Origin: Roseovarius sp. SCSIO 43702
GTDB taxonomy: Bacteria; Pseudomonadota; Alphaproteobacteria; Rhodobacterales; Rhodobacteraceae
Length of the DNA stretch: 64,000 bases
Direction of reading: 5' to 3'
Assembly: GCF_019599045.1 (NCBI RefSeq)
Contig: NZ_CP080623.1
Coordinates: 1,696,501 to 1,760,500, forward strand
The position numbers and the translations under genes are program-made. How positions within the stretch are numbered: the stretch's first letter is position 1; each line of letters starts with the position of its first letter. The notes beneath the pieces were generated by a model. It saw only the letters and a list, made by a program, of their open reading frames with translations, searched no databases and was not told the DNA's origin. Positions 48,292-59,186 of this stretch are shown here, piece by piece.

Positions 48292-50958
48292 ATGCCCACG
48301 CTGAACGAAATCCGCTCCACCTTCCTTGGCTTCTTCGAGCGCAACGATCACGCGGTCGTCGAAAGCTCGCCGCTGGTGCCGCGCAACGATCCGACGCTGA
48401 TGTTCACCAACTCGGGCATGGTGCAGTTCAAGAACGTCTTCACCGGGGTCGAGCAACGTCCCTACAGCCGCGCCACCACGAGCCAGAAATGCGTCCGCGC
48501 GGGCGGCAAGCACAATGACCTCGACAATGTCGGTTATACCGCGCGGCATCATACCTTCTTTGAAATGCTGGGGAATTTCAGCTTCGGCGATTACTTCAAG
48601 GAGCAGGCGATCCCCTATGCCTGGGATCTTCTGACCAAGGATTTCGGGCTCGACAAGTCGAAGCTCCTGGTCACGGTCTATCACACGGATGACGAGGCCG
48701 CGGAGATCTGGAAGAAATACGCCGGGCTGAGCGACGACAGGATCATCCGCATCGCCTCGGACGACAATTTCTGGTCGATGGGACCCACCGGGCCGTGCGG
48801 ACCTTGCTCGGAAATCTTCTACGATCACGGGCCGGAGATCTGGGGCGGCCCGCCGGGGAGCGCCGAGGAGGATGGCGACCGGTTCATCGAGATCTGGAAC
48901 CTCGTCTTCATGCAGAACGAACGGTTCGAGGACGGCACGCAGCGCGATCTCGACATGCAGTCGATCGACACGGGCATGGGCCTCGAGCGGATCGGCGCGC
49001 TCCTGCAGGGCAATCACGACAATTACGACACCGACCTCATGCGGAGCCTCATCGAGGCCAGCGCGAATGTCACCGATGGCGCGCCGGACGGGCCGGGCAA
49101 CGTGCATCACCGGGTGATCGCGGATCACCTGCGCTCGACCTCGTTCCTGATCGCGGACGGCGTGATGCCGTCGAACGAGGGGCGGGGCTACGTGCTGCGG
49201 CGGATCATGCGGCGCGCGATGCGGCATGCGCATCTGCTGGGCGCGAACGATCCGGTGATGTACCGGCTCGTGCCCGCGCTCGTCGCGCAGATGGGACAGG
49301 CCTTTCCCGAGCTTGGCCGCGCGCAGGGCATGATCGAGGAGACCCTGAACCTCGAGGAGACGCGGTTCAAGCAGACGCTCGAGCGGGGCCTGCGGCTGCT
49401 CGACGAGGAACTCGAGAAGCTGCCCGAGGGCAAGCCGCTTCCCGGCGAGGCGGCATTCAAGCTCTACGATACGTTCGGCTTCCCGCTCGACCTCACACAG
49501 GACGCGCTGCGCGAACGCGGACGGCAGGTGGACCTGCCGGGCTTCAACGCCGCGATGGACGCGCAGAAGGCCAAGGCGCGCGCGGCCTGGGCCGGGTCGG
49601 GCGAGGCGGCGGATGCCGGGGTCTGGTTCGACATCGCCGAGGCCGAGGGGGCGACGGATTTCCTGGGCTACGATACCGAGACGGCCGAGGGACAGATCGC
49701 CGCGCTTGTCCGCGATGGCAAGACGGTGGACGCGGCGAAGGCCGGGGAGACGGTGCAGGTCGTGGTGAACCAGACGCCTTTCTACGCGGAGGCCGGGGGG
49801 CAGGTGGGCGATGCCGGCACGCTGCGCACGGCCGAGGGGGCCGCGCGGATCACCGACTGCCGCAAGGTGGCCGGCGTCTTCATCCATTTCGCAGAGGTCA
49901 CCGAGGGGCGGCTCGTGCCGGGCGAGGCCGCGCAGCTCGAGGTGGATCACGCGCGGCGCACGGCCATCCGCGCGAACCACTCGGCCACGCATCTGCTTCA
50001 CGAGGCATTGAGGCGGGCGCTTGGCGACCACGTGGCGCAACGCGGCTCGCTCAACGCGCCGGATCGGCTGCGGTTCGACTTCAGCCACCAGAAGGCACTT
50101 GGCCGCGACGAACTGACCCGGGTGGAGCGCGAGGTGAACGCCTATATCCGCCGCAACGAGCCGGTGACGACGAGGATCATGCCGCCCGACGATGCGCGCG
50201 AACTGGGCGCGCAGGCGCTTTTCGGCGAGAAATACGGCGACGAGGTGCGCGTCGTGTCGATGGGCACGCTCGACGGGTCGGGCAAGGGGACGGATGGGCG
50301 GACCTACTCGATCGAGCTTTGCGGCGGGACGCATGTGCGGCGCACGGGCGATATCGGTCTTTTCGCGATCACCTCCGAGACGGCCTCGTCCGCGGGGGTG
50401 CGGCGCATCGAGGCGCTGACCGGGGAGGCGGCGCTCGACCTCCTGCGGTCGCGGGATGCGGCGCTGGCGGCGGTCGAGGGCGAGTTGAAGGCGCAGGGCG
50501 ACGATGTCGGCGCCCGCGTGTCGCAGCTTCTTTCCGAACGCAGGCGGCTCGAGAACGAGGTGGCACAATTGCGCCGCGACCTCGCGATGGCGGGTGGCGC
50601 GAGCGACGGCCGGAGTGCCGAGCCGCGCGACGTGGGCGGCGTGCCGTTCCTCGCGCAGGTGCTTTCGGGTGTCTCGGGGCGGGACCTGCCGTCGCTCATC
50701 GACGAGATGAAATCGCGGCTGGGCTCGGGCGCGGTGCTTCTGATCGCGGATACGGGCGGCAAGGCCGCCGTGGCCGCGGGCGTGACCGGCGACCTGGTGG
50801 AGCGCGTTTCGGCCGTCGACATGGTGCGCGCGGCGGTGCCGGCGCTTGGCGGCAAGGGCGGCGGCGGACGGCCCGACATGGCGCAGGGCGGCGGCGCGGA
50901 TGCGGCGGGGGCCGATGAGGCCATCGCGAATGTCGAGAAACTGATCGAAGGAGCCTGA
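48292..50958 (+). CDS. alaS: Alanine--tRNA ligase
   Basis: Class II synthetase charging and editing tRNA-Ala. The 888-residue protein opens [20 protein letters not shown]. It has the aminoacylation core ([25 protein letters not shown]), the editing-site zinc motif [12 protein letters not shown] (about residues 564-575) with [13 protein letters not shown] (about 678-690), and a C-terminal glycine-rich C-Ala domain ([18 protein letters not shown]). It is followed after one base by the DUF1330 gene. Confidence 0.97.
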   Translation: MPTLNEIRSTFLGFFERNDHAVVESSPLVPRNDPTLMFTNSGMVQFKNVFTGVEQRPYSRATTSQKCVRAGGKHNDLDNVGYTARHHTFFEMLGNFSFGDYFKEQAIPYAWDLLTKDFGLDKSKLLVTVYHTDDEAAEIWKKYAGLSDDRIIRIASDDNFWSMGPTGPCGPCSEIFYDHGPEIWGGPPGSAEEDGDRFIEIWNLVFMQNERFEDGTQRDLDMQSIDTGMGLERIGALLQGNHDNYDTDLMRSLIEASANVTDGAPDGPGNVHHRVIADHLRSTSFLIADGVMPSNEGRGYVLRRIMRRAMRHAHLLGANDPVMYRLVPALVAQMGQAFPELGRAQGMIEETLNLEETRFKQTLERGLRLLDEELEKLPEGKPLPGEAAFKLYDTFGFPLDLTQDALRERGRQVDLPGFNAAMDAQKAKARAAWAGSGEAADAGVWFDIAEAEGATDFLGYDTETAEGQIAALVRDGKTVDAAKAGETVQVVVNQTPFYAEAGGQVGDAGTLRTAEGAARITDCRKVAGVFIHFAEVTEGRLVPGEAAQLEVDHARRTAIRANHSATHLLHEALRRALGDHVAQRGSLNAPDRLRFDFSHQKALGRDELTRVEREVNAYIRRNEPVTTRIMPPDDARELGAQALFGEKYGDEVRVVSMGTLDGSGKGTDGRTYSIELCGGTHVRRTGDIGLFAITSETASSAGVRRIEALTGEAALDLLRSRDAALAAVEGELKAQGDDVGARVSQLLSERRRLENEVAQLRRDLAMAGGASDGRSAEPRDVGGVPFLAQVLSGVSGRDLPSLIDEMKSRLGSGAVLLIADTGGKAAVAAGVTGDLVERVSAVDMVRAAVPALGGKGGGGRPDMAQGGGADAAGADEAIANVEKLIEGA

Positions 50959-50959
50959 G

Positions 50960-51247
50960 ATGCCAGCCTTGTGGATTGCCCATGTGACCGTGACAGACGC
51001 CGATGCCTACGGCAAATACGCCGAGCTTGCGGGCCCGGCCATCGCCAAGCACGGCGGCCGGTTCATCGCGCGGGGCGGGCGGTTCGTGCAGCTCGAGGGT
51101 CGCGAGCGGCCGCGCAACGTGGTGGCGAAGTTTCCGTCGGTCGAGGCCGCCGAAACCTGCTACCACTCGCCTGAATACCAGGAGGCGCTGAGCCACGCGC
51201 GGGACGCCTCCGAGCGCGAATTGCTGATCGTCGAGACGGACGAGTAG
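50960..51247 (+). CDS. DUF1330 domain protein
   Basis: Small cytoplasmic protein of 95 residues with a ferredoxin-like alpha/beta fold typical of DUF1330. It begins MPALWIAHVTVTDADAYGKYAELAGPAI and has the characteristic HGGRFIARGG and SPEYQEAL segments. The function of the family is unknown. Its GAAGGAG ribosome binding site lies within the last alaS codons and the gap is one base, so it is expressed with alaS. Confidence 0.88.
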   Translation: MPALWIAHVTVTDADAYGKYAELAGPAIAKHGGRFIARGGRFVQLEGRERPRNVVAKFPSVEAAETCYHSPEYQEALSHARDASERELLIVETDE

Positions 51248-51266
51248 AACGGCGCGCGCTTCGGCC

Positions 51267-51761
51267 ATGAGCGAGATGCAGGCGCTTCTGCGCCGCCACG
51301 CGAGCGCCGGCCGGGTCGAGTGGGTCGGTGTCCGGCCCGAGCGGCTCGCGCCGATGCGCGAGGTCGAGCACGCGTTGCTGGGCGCGGCGGGGCTCGAGGG
51401 TGATCATGCGCGGCCGGGGCCGCGGGCCGTGACGCTGATCCAGGCCGAGCACCTGCCGGTGATCGCGGCATTGTCCGGCGGGGCCGAGGTGACGCCGGAG
51501 CTGCTGCGGCGCAACATCGTGATCTCGGGGATCAACCTCGTCGCGCTGCGCCACGTGACGCTTCGGATCGGCGCGGCGGTGGTGCGGATCGGCAAGCCGT
51601 GCGCGCCCTGTTCGCGGATGGAGCGTGCCCTGGGGCCGGGAGGTTACAACGCGATGCGCGGGCATGGCGGCTGGTGCGCCGAGGTGATGGAGCCGGGCGC
51701 CGTGACGGTGGGCGACGCGGTCACGCCGGATCACCGCGAGGGGCCCTCGCCTCGGGCGTGA
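51267..51761 (+). CDS. MOSC domain protein
   Basis: Protein of 164 residues consisting of one MOSC domain, the fold shared with molybdenum cofactor sulfurases and YiiM/YuaD-like sulfur carriers. It has LEGDHARPGPRAVTLIQAEH (about residues 44-63), RRNIVISGINL (about 82-92), and the cysteine region GKPCAPCSRM with a later GHGGWCAEV. The precise reaction is unknown. It follows the DUF1330 gene by 19 nt on the same strand. Confidence 0.88.
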   Translation: MSEMQALLRRHASAGRVEWVGVRPERLAPMREVEHALLGAAGLEGDHARPGPRAVTLIQAEHLPVIAALSGGAEVTPELLRRNIVISGINLVALRHVTLRIGAAVVRIGKPCAPCSRMERALGPGGYNAMRGHGGWCAEVMEPGAVTVGDAVTPDHREGPSPRA

Positions 51762-51780
51762 CGCGCGCTAGATCTGCGCC

Positions 51781-52326
51781 ATGCGCCTTGTCCTTCTCTG
51801 CCTCGTCCTGGTTCTGCCCGCGCTTGCGTCCGCACAGGATTGGTCGCTGCTCGAACGGCCGGGCGCGATTGCGCTCATGCGGCATGCGCTTGCACCCGGC
51901 ACGGGCGACCCGGCGGGGTTCCGGCGGGAGGATTGCGCCACGCAACGCAATCTCGATGCGGCGGGTCGGGCGCAGGCGCGACGGATCGGCACCGCGATGC
52001 GCGACGCCGGGATCACCGTCGACGTGATATGGTCAAGCGGGTGGTGCCGCTGCCGCGAGACCGCGCGGTTGCTGGGCCTGGGCGAGGTGACGCACCTTCC
52101 CGCGCTCGATTCCCATTTCGCGGGGCGCGGCGATGCGGTCGCCCAAGCGGAGGCGGTGATCGGCGCGCTGGCGGCGCTCCCCGACGGGGCGCGGCCGCTT
52201 CTGGTGACACACCAGGTGAATGTCAGTGCCCTGACGGGGCGGTTCGCACGCTCGGGCGAGATCGTCGTGGTGCGCCGCGACGGGCGCGCCCTGACGGTTC
52301 TGGGCACGATCCTGATCGCTCCCTGA
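51781..52326 (+). CDS. Exported histidine phosphatase family protein
   Basis: Protein of 181 residues with a signal peptide (about 1-18, LALASAQ-type end: LPALASAQ) and a short histidine-phosphatase domain. The catalytic strand reads ALMRHALAPG (H of MRH near residue 37, with Ala in place of Gly of the usual RHG). The later catalytic His is in LLVTHQVNVSALTG. The phosphatase core contains SSGWCRCRETARLLG. Substrate unknown; a periplasmic location is inferred. It follows the MOSC gene by 19 nt. Confidence 0.85.
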   Translation: MRLVLLCLVLVLPALASAQDWSLLERPGAIALMRHALAPGTGDPAGFRREDCATQRNLDAAGRAQARRIGTAMRDAGITVDVIWSSGWCRCRETARLLGLGEVTHLPALDSHFAGRGDAVAQAEAVIGALAALPDGARPLLVTHQVNVSALTGRFARSGEIVVVRRDGRALTVLGTILIAP

Positions 52327-52335
52327 GAGGGACGC

Positions 52336-52376
52336 GGAAGATTGCAGGCTTGCGGCCTGGGATCGTGCAAGATTCC
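52336..52376. terminator. Hairpin between convergent phosphatase and typA genes
   Basis: GGAAGATTGCA (52336-52346) pairs with TGCAAGATTCC (52366-52376) over 9 of 11 positions. The two unpaired positions form a tandem G-A/A-G mismatch in the middle. It lies in the 58-nt gap between convergent stops, so it could end either transcript. No U-tract is present. Confidence 0.4.
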
Positions 52377-52384
52377 AGAGGCCG

Positions 52385-54205
52385 TCAGGCCGATTTCGCC
52401 GCCCTCTTGCGCTCGTGCGGATCGAGATGGCGCTTGCGCAGGCGGAGCGCGTTGGGCGTGACCTCGACCAGTTCGTCGTCGTCGATATAGGCGATGGCCT
52501 CCTCGAGCGAGAACTGGATATGGGGCGTGAGGCGCACGGCCTCGTCGGTGCCGGATGCGCGCACGTTGGTGAGCTTCTTCCCCTTGAGCGGATTGACCTC
52601 GAGATCATTGTCGCGGCTGTGCTCGCCGATGATCATGCCGGTATAGACCTTCTCCTGCGGACCCACGAACATGCGCCCGCGCTCCTCGAGGTTCCACAGC
52701 GCATAGGCCACCGCCTCGCCGTTCTCCATCGAGATGAGGACGCCCGCGCGGCGGCCGGGGATCGTGCCCTTGTGCGGTGCCCAGCCGTGAAAGACGCGGT
52801 TGAGCACGCCGGTGCCGCGCGTGTCGGTGAGAAATTCGCCGTGATAGCCGATGAGGCCGCGCGAGGGGACCAGTGCGATGATGCGCGTCTTGCCGGCGCC
52901 GGCGGGTTTCATCTCGGTCATCTCGCCGCGGCGCGCACCGGTCAGCTTCTCGATGACGGCGCCGGAATGTTCGTCGTCCACGTCGATCGTCACTTCCTCG
53001 ATGGGTTCGAGCATCTCGCCGTTCTCGCCCTCGCGCATGATGACCTGCGGGCGCGAGATCGAAAGCTCGAAACCCTCGCGGCGCATGTTCTCGATGAGCA
53101 CGCCCATCTGCAATTCGCCCCGACCGGAGACCTCGAAGGCCTCGCCGCCCGGCGTGTCCTTGATGCGGATGGCGACGTTCGATTCGGCCTCTTTCATGAG
53201 GCGCTCGCGGATGACGCGGGATTGCACCTTCTTGCCGTCGCGGCCCGCGAGGGGGCTGTCGTTGATGCCGAAGGTGACGGTGATGGTGGGCGGGTCGATG
53301 GGCTGCGCGGCGAGCGGTTCGTCCACCGCGAGCGCGCAGATCGTGTCGGCCACGGTGGCCTTGGACATGCCGGCGAGGGTCACGATATCGCCTGCCTGCG
53401 CTTCCTCGATATCCTGCGTCTGAAGTCCGCGGAAGGCCTGGATGCGGGTGACGCGGAACTGTTCGATCTTCTGACCCACGCGGGAGAGCGCCTGCACCGT
53501 CGCGCCGACCTTGAGCTTGCCGCTTTCGACGCGGCCGGTGAGCTGGCGGCCGACGAAGGGGTCGGCGCCGAGCGTGGTGGCGAGCATGCGGAAATCCTCG
53601 CCCTGGCGCTTGATCTGGGTCGGCGCGGGAACGTGGTTGACGATGAGGTCGAAGAGCGCCGAAAGGTCACGGCGCGGCCCGTCGAGATCATGATCCGCCC
53701 AGCCCGAACGGCCGCTGGCATACATATGCGGGAAATCGAGCTGATCGTCGTCGGCGCCGAGATTGGCGAAGAGGTCGAAGCATTCATCGAGCGCGCGGTC
53801 GGGCTCGGCATCGGGCTTGTCGACCTTGTTGAGCACCACGATGGGGCGCAGGCCGAGCGCGAGCGCCTTGGACGTGACGAACTTGGTCTGCGGCATCGGG
53901 CCTTCGGCGGCATCGACCAGCAGCACGACGCCGTCGACCATCGACAGGATGCGCTCGACCTCACCGCCGAAATCGGCGTGGCCGGGGGTGTCGACGATGT
54001 TGATCCGCGTGCCTTTCCAGACGACCGAGGTTGGCTTGGCGAAGATGGTGATGCCGCGCTCGCGCTCGATATCGTTGCTGTCCATGGCGCGTTCGTCCAC
54101 GGCCTCATTGGCGCGGAAGGCGCCGGATTGCTTGAGGAGTTCGTCGACGAGGGTGGTCTTGCCATGATCGACATGGGCGATGATCGCGATGTTGCGCAGA
54201 TCCAT
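52385..54205 (-). CDS. typA: Translational GTPase TypA/BipA
   Basis: Ribosome-binding GTPase of the EF-G/LepA group needed for stress and low-temperature growth in several bacteria. It has 606 residues: a G domain with G1 AHVDHGKTT (about 10-18), G2 RGITI, G3 DTPGH and G4 NKVD; domain II; the EF-G-like domains III and V; and a C-terminal domain ending near [17 protein letters not shown]. Length and order are standard. It is monocistronic and convergent with the phosphatase gene. Confidence 0.96.
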   Translation of the reverse strand: MDLRNIAIIAHVDHGKTTLVDELLKQSGAFRANEAVDERAMDSNDIERERGITIFAKPTSVVWKGTRINIVDTPGHADFGGEVERILSMVDGVVLLVDAAEGPMPQTKFVTSKALALGLRPIVVLNKVDKPDAEPDRALDECFDLFANLGADDDQLDFPHMYASGRSGWADHDLDGPRRDLSALFDLIVNHVPAPTQIKRQGEDFRMLATTLGADPFVGRQLTGRVESGKLKVGATVQALSRVGQKIEQFRVTRIQAFRGLQTQDIEEAQAGDIVTLAGMSKATVADTICALAVDEPLAAQPIDPPTITVTFGINDSPLAGRDGKKVQSRVIRERLMKEAESNVAIRIKDTPGGEAFEVSGRGELQMGVLIENMRREGFELSISRPQVIMREGENGEMLEPIEEVTIDVDDEHSGAVIEKLTGARRGEMTEMKPAGAGKTRIIALVPSRGLIGYHGEFLTDTRGTGVLNRVFHGWAPHKGTIPGRRAGVLISMENGEAVAYALWNLEERGRMFVGPQEKVYTGMIIGEHSRDNDLEVNPLKGKKLTNVRASGTDEAVRLTPHIQFSLEEAIAYIDDDELVEVTPNALRLRKRHLDPHERKRAAKSA

Positions 54206-54284
54206 GCGGAGGGGCCTCTCTATTCCAGGGTAGGCTGCGCCCTATACGGGGTTGCAGCGAAACACCAGAGGCAAAAGGCCGAGG

Positions 54285-55148
54285 TCAGGGCAGAAGGCAG
54301 GTGGGGCCGGTGCGATGGAGCCGGGCGCCCGCGCCGCGCTTGAACCGCGCGAGGCCGGGGGCGCGCGCGGCATCGTGATGACCGAGGTCGAGCCGGGTGA
54401 ACCCCTGCGCCCGAAGCCAGAGCATCGCGCGCCACAGGATGAGCGCGTGGGCCGAGGCGGCGCGGCCCTCGGCGCCGCTCCAGCCGGCGTGATAGGTGGC
54501 GGCGGTGCCGTGGAGGAGAAAGAGCATGAAGGCGGTGATCTCGCCCCGGTTCTGCGCGAGAAAAAGGCAGGTGCCGTGTGGATTGGCGCGGGCCCAGGCA
54601 AGGGTGAAGGACGAAGGCAGCGCGCGGTAGCCGCGCACGCGGCGCTGCGCCGCCTCGCGGTCGATGAGGGGGGCGTCGCGGAGCGGGTCGAGGGGCCGGT
54701 GCGTCACGGCGCAGTCCGCCCGTTCGGCGCGGCGGAGCCGGTTGCGCCATTTGCCGTGGAGGGCGGCGCGGAGCGCGGCGGGATCGGACCGCAGGTCGAT
54801 CCGTGCCATCTCGCGCGGGGCGGCGAGACGGAGGCCGCGCGCGTCGTTTCCATCCTCAAAGGTGGCGAGGAGCGGCCGGGCCACGGTGCGGCGCAGGCGG
54901 ATCAGCGCGTCGCGCCGGGTGCCGGGGCAGATGCCGGGCGTCCAGACCGGCCCGCGCGGAAGCCAGGCGATGCGTATCGGGCCCAAGCGCCGCAGGACCA
55001 CGAGTGCGGTGCCGACGGGTGCGCGGAAGGGATCGGTGAGGTCATGTCGGGCGCTGTCGATACCCATCGCGGCGAGGGTGCGCGCGAAGCTGTCATGCTG
55101 TTGTAGCGGGACGGGCCATTCAGGGCGGGAGGGGCAGGCATCAAGCAT
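54285..55148 (-). CDS. FemAB/GNAT-like acyltransferase
   Basis: Probable acyltransferase of 287 residues with the GNAT-like fold of the FemAB type. The central part ALHGKWRNRLRRAERAD (about 129-145) and the later ITAFMLFLLHGTAATYHAGWSG (about 204-225) followed by ALILWRAMLWLRAQGFTRLDLG match that family, which transfers aminoacyl or acyl groups to cell-wall or lipid acceptors. The acceptor is unknown. It lies 49 nt after ssb on the same strand and 79 nt before typA. Confidence 0.75.
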   Translation of the reverse strand: MLDACPSRPEWPVPLQQHDSFARTLAAMGIDSARHDLTDPFRAPVGTALVVLRRLGPIRIAWLPRGPVWTPGICPGTRRDALIRLRRTVARPLLATFEDGNDARGLRLAAPREMARIDLRSDPAALRAALHGKWRNRLRRAERADCAVTHRPLDPLRDAPLIDREAAQRRVRGYRALPSSFTLAWARANPHGTCLFLAQNRGEITAFMLFLLHGTAATYHAGWSGAEGRAASAHALILWRAMLWLRAQGFTRLDLGHHDAARAPGLARFKRGAGARLHRTGPTCLLP

Positions 55149-55197
55149 GCCCCATTGAGCCCCGACGGGATGAAGGACGCGTTAACGCCGGACGGGA

Positions 55198-55719
55198 TCA
55201 GAACGGAATTTCGTCGTCCATGTCGGAAGGGCCGCGCGATCCACCGCCGCCGGAAGAGCCGCCGCCCTGCGAGCCGCCGCCGCCGTAATCGCCGCCATAG
55301 CCACCGCCGCCGCTGCCATAGCCGCCACCGGCGTCACCATAGCCGCCGCCACCGCCGCCGCCTTCGCCACGACCGTCGAGCATCGTGAGTTCGCTGCGGT
55401 AGGGACGCAGAACGACCTCGGTCGAATAGCGGTCCTGGCCCGACTGGTCCTGCCATTTGCGGGTTTCGAGCTGCCCCTCGATATAGACCTTGGAGCCTTT
55501 CTTCAGGTATCGCTCAGCGACGTTGGCCAGCGGTTCGGAGAAGATCGCGACCGAGTGCCATTCGGTGCGTTCCTTGCGTTCGCCGGTGTTGCGGTCCTTC
55601 CACGTCTCGGACGTGGCGATGCGCAGGTTGCACACCTTTCCGCCGTTCTGGAATGTCCGCACCTCGGGGTCGCGCCCGAGATTGCCGATTAGTATCACCT
55701 TGTTCACCGAGCCGGCCAT
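55198..55719 (-). CDS. ssb: Single-stranded DNA-binding protein
   Basis: Essential ssDNA-binding protein for replication and repair. It has 173 residues with an N-terminal OB fold, [21 protein letters not shown] through [13 protein letters not shown] (about 1-112). A Gly-rich, nearly repetitive linker covers about 115-160, and the conserved acidic tail MDDEIPF recruits partner proteins. The frame continues 67 codons upstream into non-homologous sequence, so the start is 55719. I saw no SOS box in the 200 nt upstream that it shares with the divergent transglycosylase gene. Confidence 0.96.
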   Translation of the reverse strand: MAGSVNKVILIGNLGRDPEVRTFQNGGKVCNLRIATSETWKDRNTGERKERTEWHSVAIFSEPLANVAERYLKKGSKVYIEGQLETRKWQDQSGQDRYSTEVVLRPYRSELTMLDGRGEGGGGGGGYGDAGGGYGSGGGGYGGDYGGGGSQGGGSSGGGGSRGPSDMDDEIPF

Positions 55720-55919
55720 GTCCCGCGTCCCTTTCGAATCCGTTGGTTCAATCCTCGCGCAGGTTACATCACCGCGAAAACGTGAAGGAAAGCCTAAAAT
55801 GCGGGACGAATTTTGGCAACCGCGCGATGGGCGGCGGCGATGCGGCGCGAGGGGCTGGAAATCGTGGGCCGAAAACCGTATGCTGCCGCCATACTGGGGA
55901 ATGGGACGGTTTTCGATCA

Positions 55920-56519
55920 ATGCTCAGGATTTTGACGCTCGCGATGGCGGGAAGCCTTTTGTTCACGACGCAGGCGCCTGCGGAAATTCTCTCGACGAAG
56001 TCGCGCAAGAAAATCTTCAGCACGCAGACGCGTGTTCTCGATACGCGCGCGGCATCGCAATACAAGGCGTCGGTGCGGCTCAAGCCCGACCGGGTGCAGA
56101 CGCCGACCAAGTGGGGCACCGGCAAGGCCTTCTCGGGGGTCTATTCCGGCGCCTACAAGGGGCAATACCTGAGCATGGCGAAGTCCGCGGCGGCCCGGCA
56201 CGGTGTGCCGGAACACCTCTTCCTGCGGCTCGTCCAGCAGGAATCGGGATGGCGGCCGACGGCCCTGTCGCACAAGGGGGCGATCGGGCTGGCACAGCTG
56301 ATGCCCGGCACGGCGGCGAAGCTCAGGGTCGATCCGCATGATCCGGCGCAGAATCTCGACGGCGGCGCGCGATATCTCGCGCAGCAATACCGCGCTTTCG
56401 GGTCCTGGCGGCTTGCGCTTGCGGCCTATAACGCGGGGCCGGGCGCCGTGATCAAGTATGGCGGCGTGCCGCCCTACCAGGAGACGCAGAACTATGTCCG
56501 GGTGATCTGGGGCAGCTGA
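55920..56519 (+). CDS. Exported lytic transglycosylase
   Basis: Periplasmic peptidoglycan lyase of 199 residues with a signal peptide (about 1-21). A linker leads to an SLT (Slt70-type) domain: [31 protein letters not shown] with catalytic Glu in the QQESGW motif near residue 107, and [11 protein letters not shown] near residue 167, both diagnostic. The frame opens further upstream, but the signal peptide marks the start at 55920. It is divergent from ssb and convergent with the AraC gene. Confidence 0.92.
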   Translation: MLRILTLAMAGSLLFTTQAPAEILSTKSRKKIFSTQTRVLDTRAASQYKASVRLKPDRVQTPTKWGTGKAFSGVYSGAYKGQYLSMAKSAAARHGVPEHLFLRLVQQESGWRPTALSHKGAIGLAQLMPGTAAKLRVDPHDPAQNLDGGARYLAQQYRAFGSWRLALAAYNAGPGAVIKYGGVPPYQETQNYVRVIWGS

Positions 56520-56527
56520 CGGCGGTT

Positions 56528-57328
56528 TCAGAGGCCGATCCGTGGCGCGCGGGCGGCCTTGCGCAGCGCAGTCGGGGTCTTGCCGGTGTGGTGCTGAATG
56601 AAGCGTGAGAAATAGGCCGCGCTTCCGAATCCCAGCGATGCCGCGACATGGGCGACGGGCATCTCGCCATCTTCGAGCGCGAGCCGCGCCGCGTGAAGCG
56701 TGCGGCGCACCAAGAGCTCACCGGCGGTGAGCCCGGCCGATTGCCGGCAGGCCCGGGTGAGATGGGTGGGGGTGACGCCGAGCTCGGCCGCATAGTCGGC
56801 CATCACCCTGGGCAGGCGGAAATCGCGTTCGACAAGGGCAGAGTAGGCCGCCACCAGCCGGGCCGCCGCCGAGGGGCGCGTGGGCATCGGATGGTCGATC
56901 ATCATGCGCCGGAGCCAGACCGTCACGAGCGCGGCATGGGCCGCCAATGCCTCGTCGGCGAAGGGCAGACCGCGGTTCGTCTCGCGCTGCATGGCCTCGA
57001 GAAGGCCGGTCAGTTCGGCCTGGTTGTGGGCTTCGAGGATGCGCAGCACCTGGGCAGTGTCGGGCATCATGATCGGCCCGCGCGGCGCGATCGTCGCGAC
57101 CCATCCGAAACAATGCGGCCCCGGTGTGAGGCCGAAGACGCTGCCCGCCGGGATCGCCACGGCGTTGTGCACGCCGAGCCCTCGCTGCACCCCGTCGAGA
57201 AGGATGCGGGCCTGCCCCCTGGTGATCCAGACGAGCGCGTGCTCGGCCTCGGCATGGGGCAGGGCAAGGCGCCAGTCGGCGCCCCTGGACCATTGCGCGA
57301 GCGTGCGGATCGAAACGGGTTGAGCCAT
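56528..57328 (-). CDS. AraC-family transcriptional regulator
   Basis: Regulator of 266 residues. The N-terminal cupin-like sensing half contains ALVWITRGQARILLDGV and is followed by a helical linker. The C-terminal pair of helix-turn-helix motifs is MADYAAELGVTPTHLTRACRQ and VAHVAASLGFGSAAYFSRFIQHHTGKTP, the AraC/XylS signature. The start is uncertain: in-frame ATGs also exist at 57355 and 57373, and none has a strong ribosome binding site. It converges on the transglycosylase gene. Target genes cannot be read from sequence. Confidence 0.85.
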   Translation of the reverse strand: MAQPVSIRTLAQWSRGADWRLALPHAEAEHALVWITRGQARILLDGVQRGLGVHNAVAIPAGSVFGLTPGPHCFGWVATIAPRGPIMMPDTAQVLRILEAHNQAELTGLLEAMQRETNRGLPFADEALAAHAALVTVWLRRMMIDHPMPTRPSAAARLVAAYSALVERDFRLPRVMADYAAELGVTPTHLTRACRQSAGLTAGELLVRRTLHAARLALEDGEMPVAHVAASLGFGSAAYFSRFIQHHTGKTPTALRKAARAPRIGL

Positions 57329-57416
57329 GCGGAGATCACTGCCTTCATGTGGCATATGATAAAGCGTAGGCACGGGAGCGTGCCGTTGTCACGCGGAAAG
57401 GTCGCGGATTGTAAAT

Positions 57417-58298
57417 TCAGGCGGAGGGCGGCCTGATCCAGGTCCAGTCGCGCATGTGCTTGCGGAACCATGTGCGCTGACGCTTGGCATATTGGCGGGT
57501 GATGATCGTGGCGCGGTCGCGGGCGTCCTCGAGCGTCATCTCGCCGCGCAGATGGGCCACCAGTTCGGGGCCGCCATGGGCGCGCGCGGAGGGATGCGCG
57601 GGATCCCAGCCATCGAGATTGGCGCGCGCCTCCTCAAGGGCGCCGGCGGCGAGCATGGCGTCGAACCGCGTCTCGATCCGGGGCGTCAGCCAGTCCTTCG
57701 GCGCGTCGAGCACGATGGCGTGGGCGCGGCCCGCCGGCAGGAGCGGGGGCTTCGTGGCGGCCTGCCACGCCGCGAGGCCGCGGCCTGTGGCGGTGAGCAC
57801 TTCCCAAGCGCGCTGCACCCGCATGGGGTTGGCGGTGTCGATCCGCCCGCGCGTTTCGGCGTCGAGGTCACGCAGGAGCGCGTCGAGCCCATGCTCGACC
57901 AGGATGGCATCGGCACGGGCGCGGATCGCGGGATCCGTGGGCGGGATCTCGGCCAGGCCCTCGGTGAGGGCGCGGAAATAGAGGCCGGTGCCGCCGACGA
58001 TGATGGGTCGCGTCCCGCCCTCGAGAATTTTGGCCACCTCGCGCAGCCAGTGGCCGGCGGAATAGTCGGCGAAGCGCGGAACGTGACCGTAAAGGAGATG
58101 CGGTGCGCGGGCCTCGTCCTGGGGCGAGGGGCGGGCCGAGAGGATGCGCCAGTTGTCATAGACCTGCATGCTGTCGGCGTTGACGATGACGCCGCCCGAC
58201 TGCTCCGCGATTTCGAGCGCGAGCGCCGACTTGCCGCTGGCCGTGGGGCCGGCGATCAGCACGGGGCGCGCGGGGTCGATCTCGAAGGGCGGGGTCAT
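57417..58298 (-). CDS. miaA: tRNA dimethylallyltransferase
   Basis: Adds the isopentenyl group to A37 of tRNAs reading UNN codons. It has 293 residues. The P-loop [13 protein letters not shown] (about residues 16-28), [11 protein letters not shown] and [11 protein letters not shown] are diagnostic. The C-terminal basic region [14 protein letters not shown] is also conserved. The frame extends 62 codons upstream. [17 protein letters not shown] at 58298 is the most natural start, with an alternative four codons earlier at 58310. Neither has a clear Shine-Dalgarno. It is divergent from pyrH. Confidence 0.93.
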   Translation of the reverse strand: MTPPFEIDPARPVLIAGPTASGKSALALEIAEQSGGVIVNADSMQVYDNWRILSARPSPQDEARAPHLLYGHVPRFADYSAGHWLREVAKILEGGTRPIIVGGTGLYFRALTEGLAEIPPTDPAIRARADAILVEHGLDALLRDLDAETRGRIDTANPMRVQRAWEVLTATGRGLAAWQAATKPPLLPAGRAHAIVLDAPKDWLTPRIETRFDAMLAAGALEEARANLDGWDPAHPSARAHGGPELVAHLRGEMTLEDARDRATIITRQYAKRQRTWFRKHMRDWTWIRPPSA

Positions 58299-58434
58299 GG
58301 GCGGTGACATAGGACAGATCGGCGCGGCACGCGAGGCGCTTTCGATCCGCCCGCCGCACAAGGCGATTGAACTTGTCCCCGCTTTGCGACATTTTCCGCG
58401 CCAGCATATCCCGGCAACGAAAAGGACCGCGCCC

Positions 58435-59166
58435 ATGCCCGCCAGCGACACCCCGGAGACGACCTTTCGCCGCGTGATGCTCAAGATTTCCGGCGAGGCG
58501 CTGATGGGGGACGCGGCCTACGGGCTCAACCCGCCCACTGTCGAGCGCATCGCCCGCGAGGTGAAATCGGTGCATGACCTCGGGGTCGAGATCTGCATGG
58601 TGATCGGCGGGGGCAACATCTTTCGCGGGCTCCAGGGAAGCGCGCAGGGGATGGAGCGCACCACGGCCGATTACATGGGCATGCTGGCCACGGTGATGAA
58701 CGCGCTTGCCATGCAGTCGGCGCTGGAGAAGCTGGGCGTGTTCTGCCGGGTCATTTCCGCGATCCGCATGGACGAGGTGGCCGAGCCCTATATCCGGCGC
58801 CGCGCGGTGCGCCACCTCGAGAAGAAGCGCGTGTGCATCTTCGCCGCCGGGACGGGCAACCCCTATTTCACCACCGACACCGCCGCCACGCTGCGCGCCA
58901 ACGAGATGGCCTGCGAGGCGATCTTCAAGGGCACCAAGGTGGACGGGGTCTATGACAAGGACCCGGTGACCAACCCCGATGCCAAGCGGTTCGACGAGGT
59001 GAGCTATGACGAGGTGTTGGCCAAGCACCTGGGCGTGATGGATGCGAGTGCCATCGCGCTGGCGCGGGACAACAACCTGCCGATCATCGTCTTTTCGCTA
59101 GACGAGCCGGGCGGGTTCAAGGGAATCCTGGCCGGGCGCGGCACCTATACGAAGGTGCATGGCTGA
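58435..59166 (+). CDS. pyrH: UMP kinase
   Basis: Phosphorylates UMP to UDP and heads the usual pyrH-frr-uppS-cdsA-dxr-rseP order. It has 243 residues. It starts [25 protein letters not shown] and has [10 protein letters not shown] (about 56-65), [13 protein letters not shown] (about 140-152) and [11 protein letters not shown] (about 167-177), all typical of bacterial PyrH. AAAGGA precedes the ATG at 58435. In this genome a minus-strand LOV kinase separates it from frr. Confidence 0.96.
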   Translation: MPASDTPETTFRRVMLKISGEALMGDAAYGLNPPTVERIAREVKSVHDLGVEICMVIGGGNIFRGLQGSAQGMERTTADYMGMLATVMNALAMQSALEKLGVFCRVISAIRMDEVAEPYIRRRAVRHLEKKRVCIFAAGTGNPYFTTDTAATLRANEMACEAIFKGTKVDGVYDKDPVTNPDAKRFDEVSYDEVLAKHLGVMDASAIALARDNNLPIIVFSLDEPGGFKGILAGRGTYTKVHG

Positions 59167-59186
59167 ACCGCCGAGGCGGGGGGTCG

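Noticed and set aside
55720..55919. SOS box between ssb and the transglycosylase gene
   Set aside because: ssb is SOS-regulated in some bacteria, but no GTTC-N7-GTTC or GAAC-N7-GAAC occurs here.
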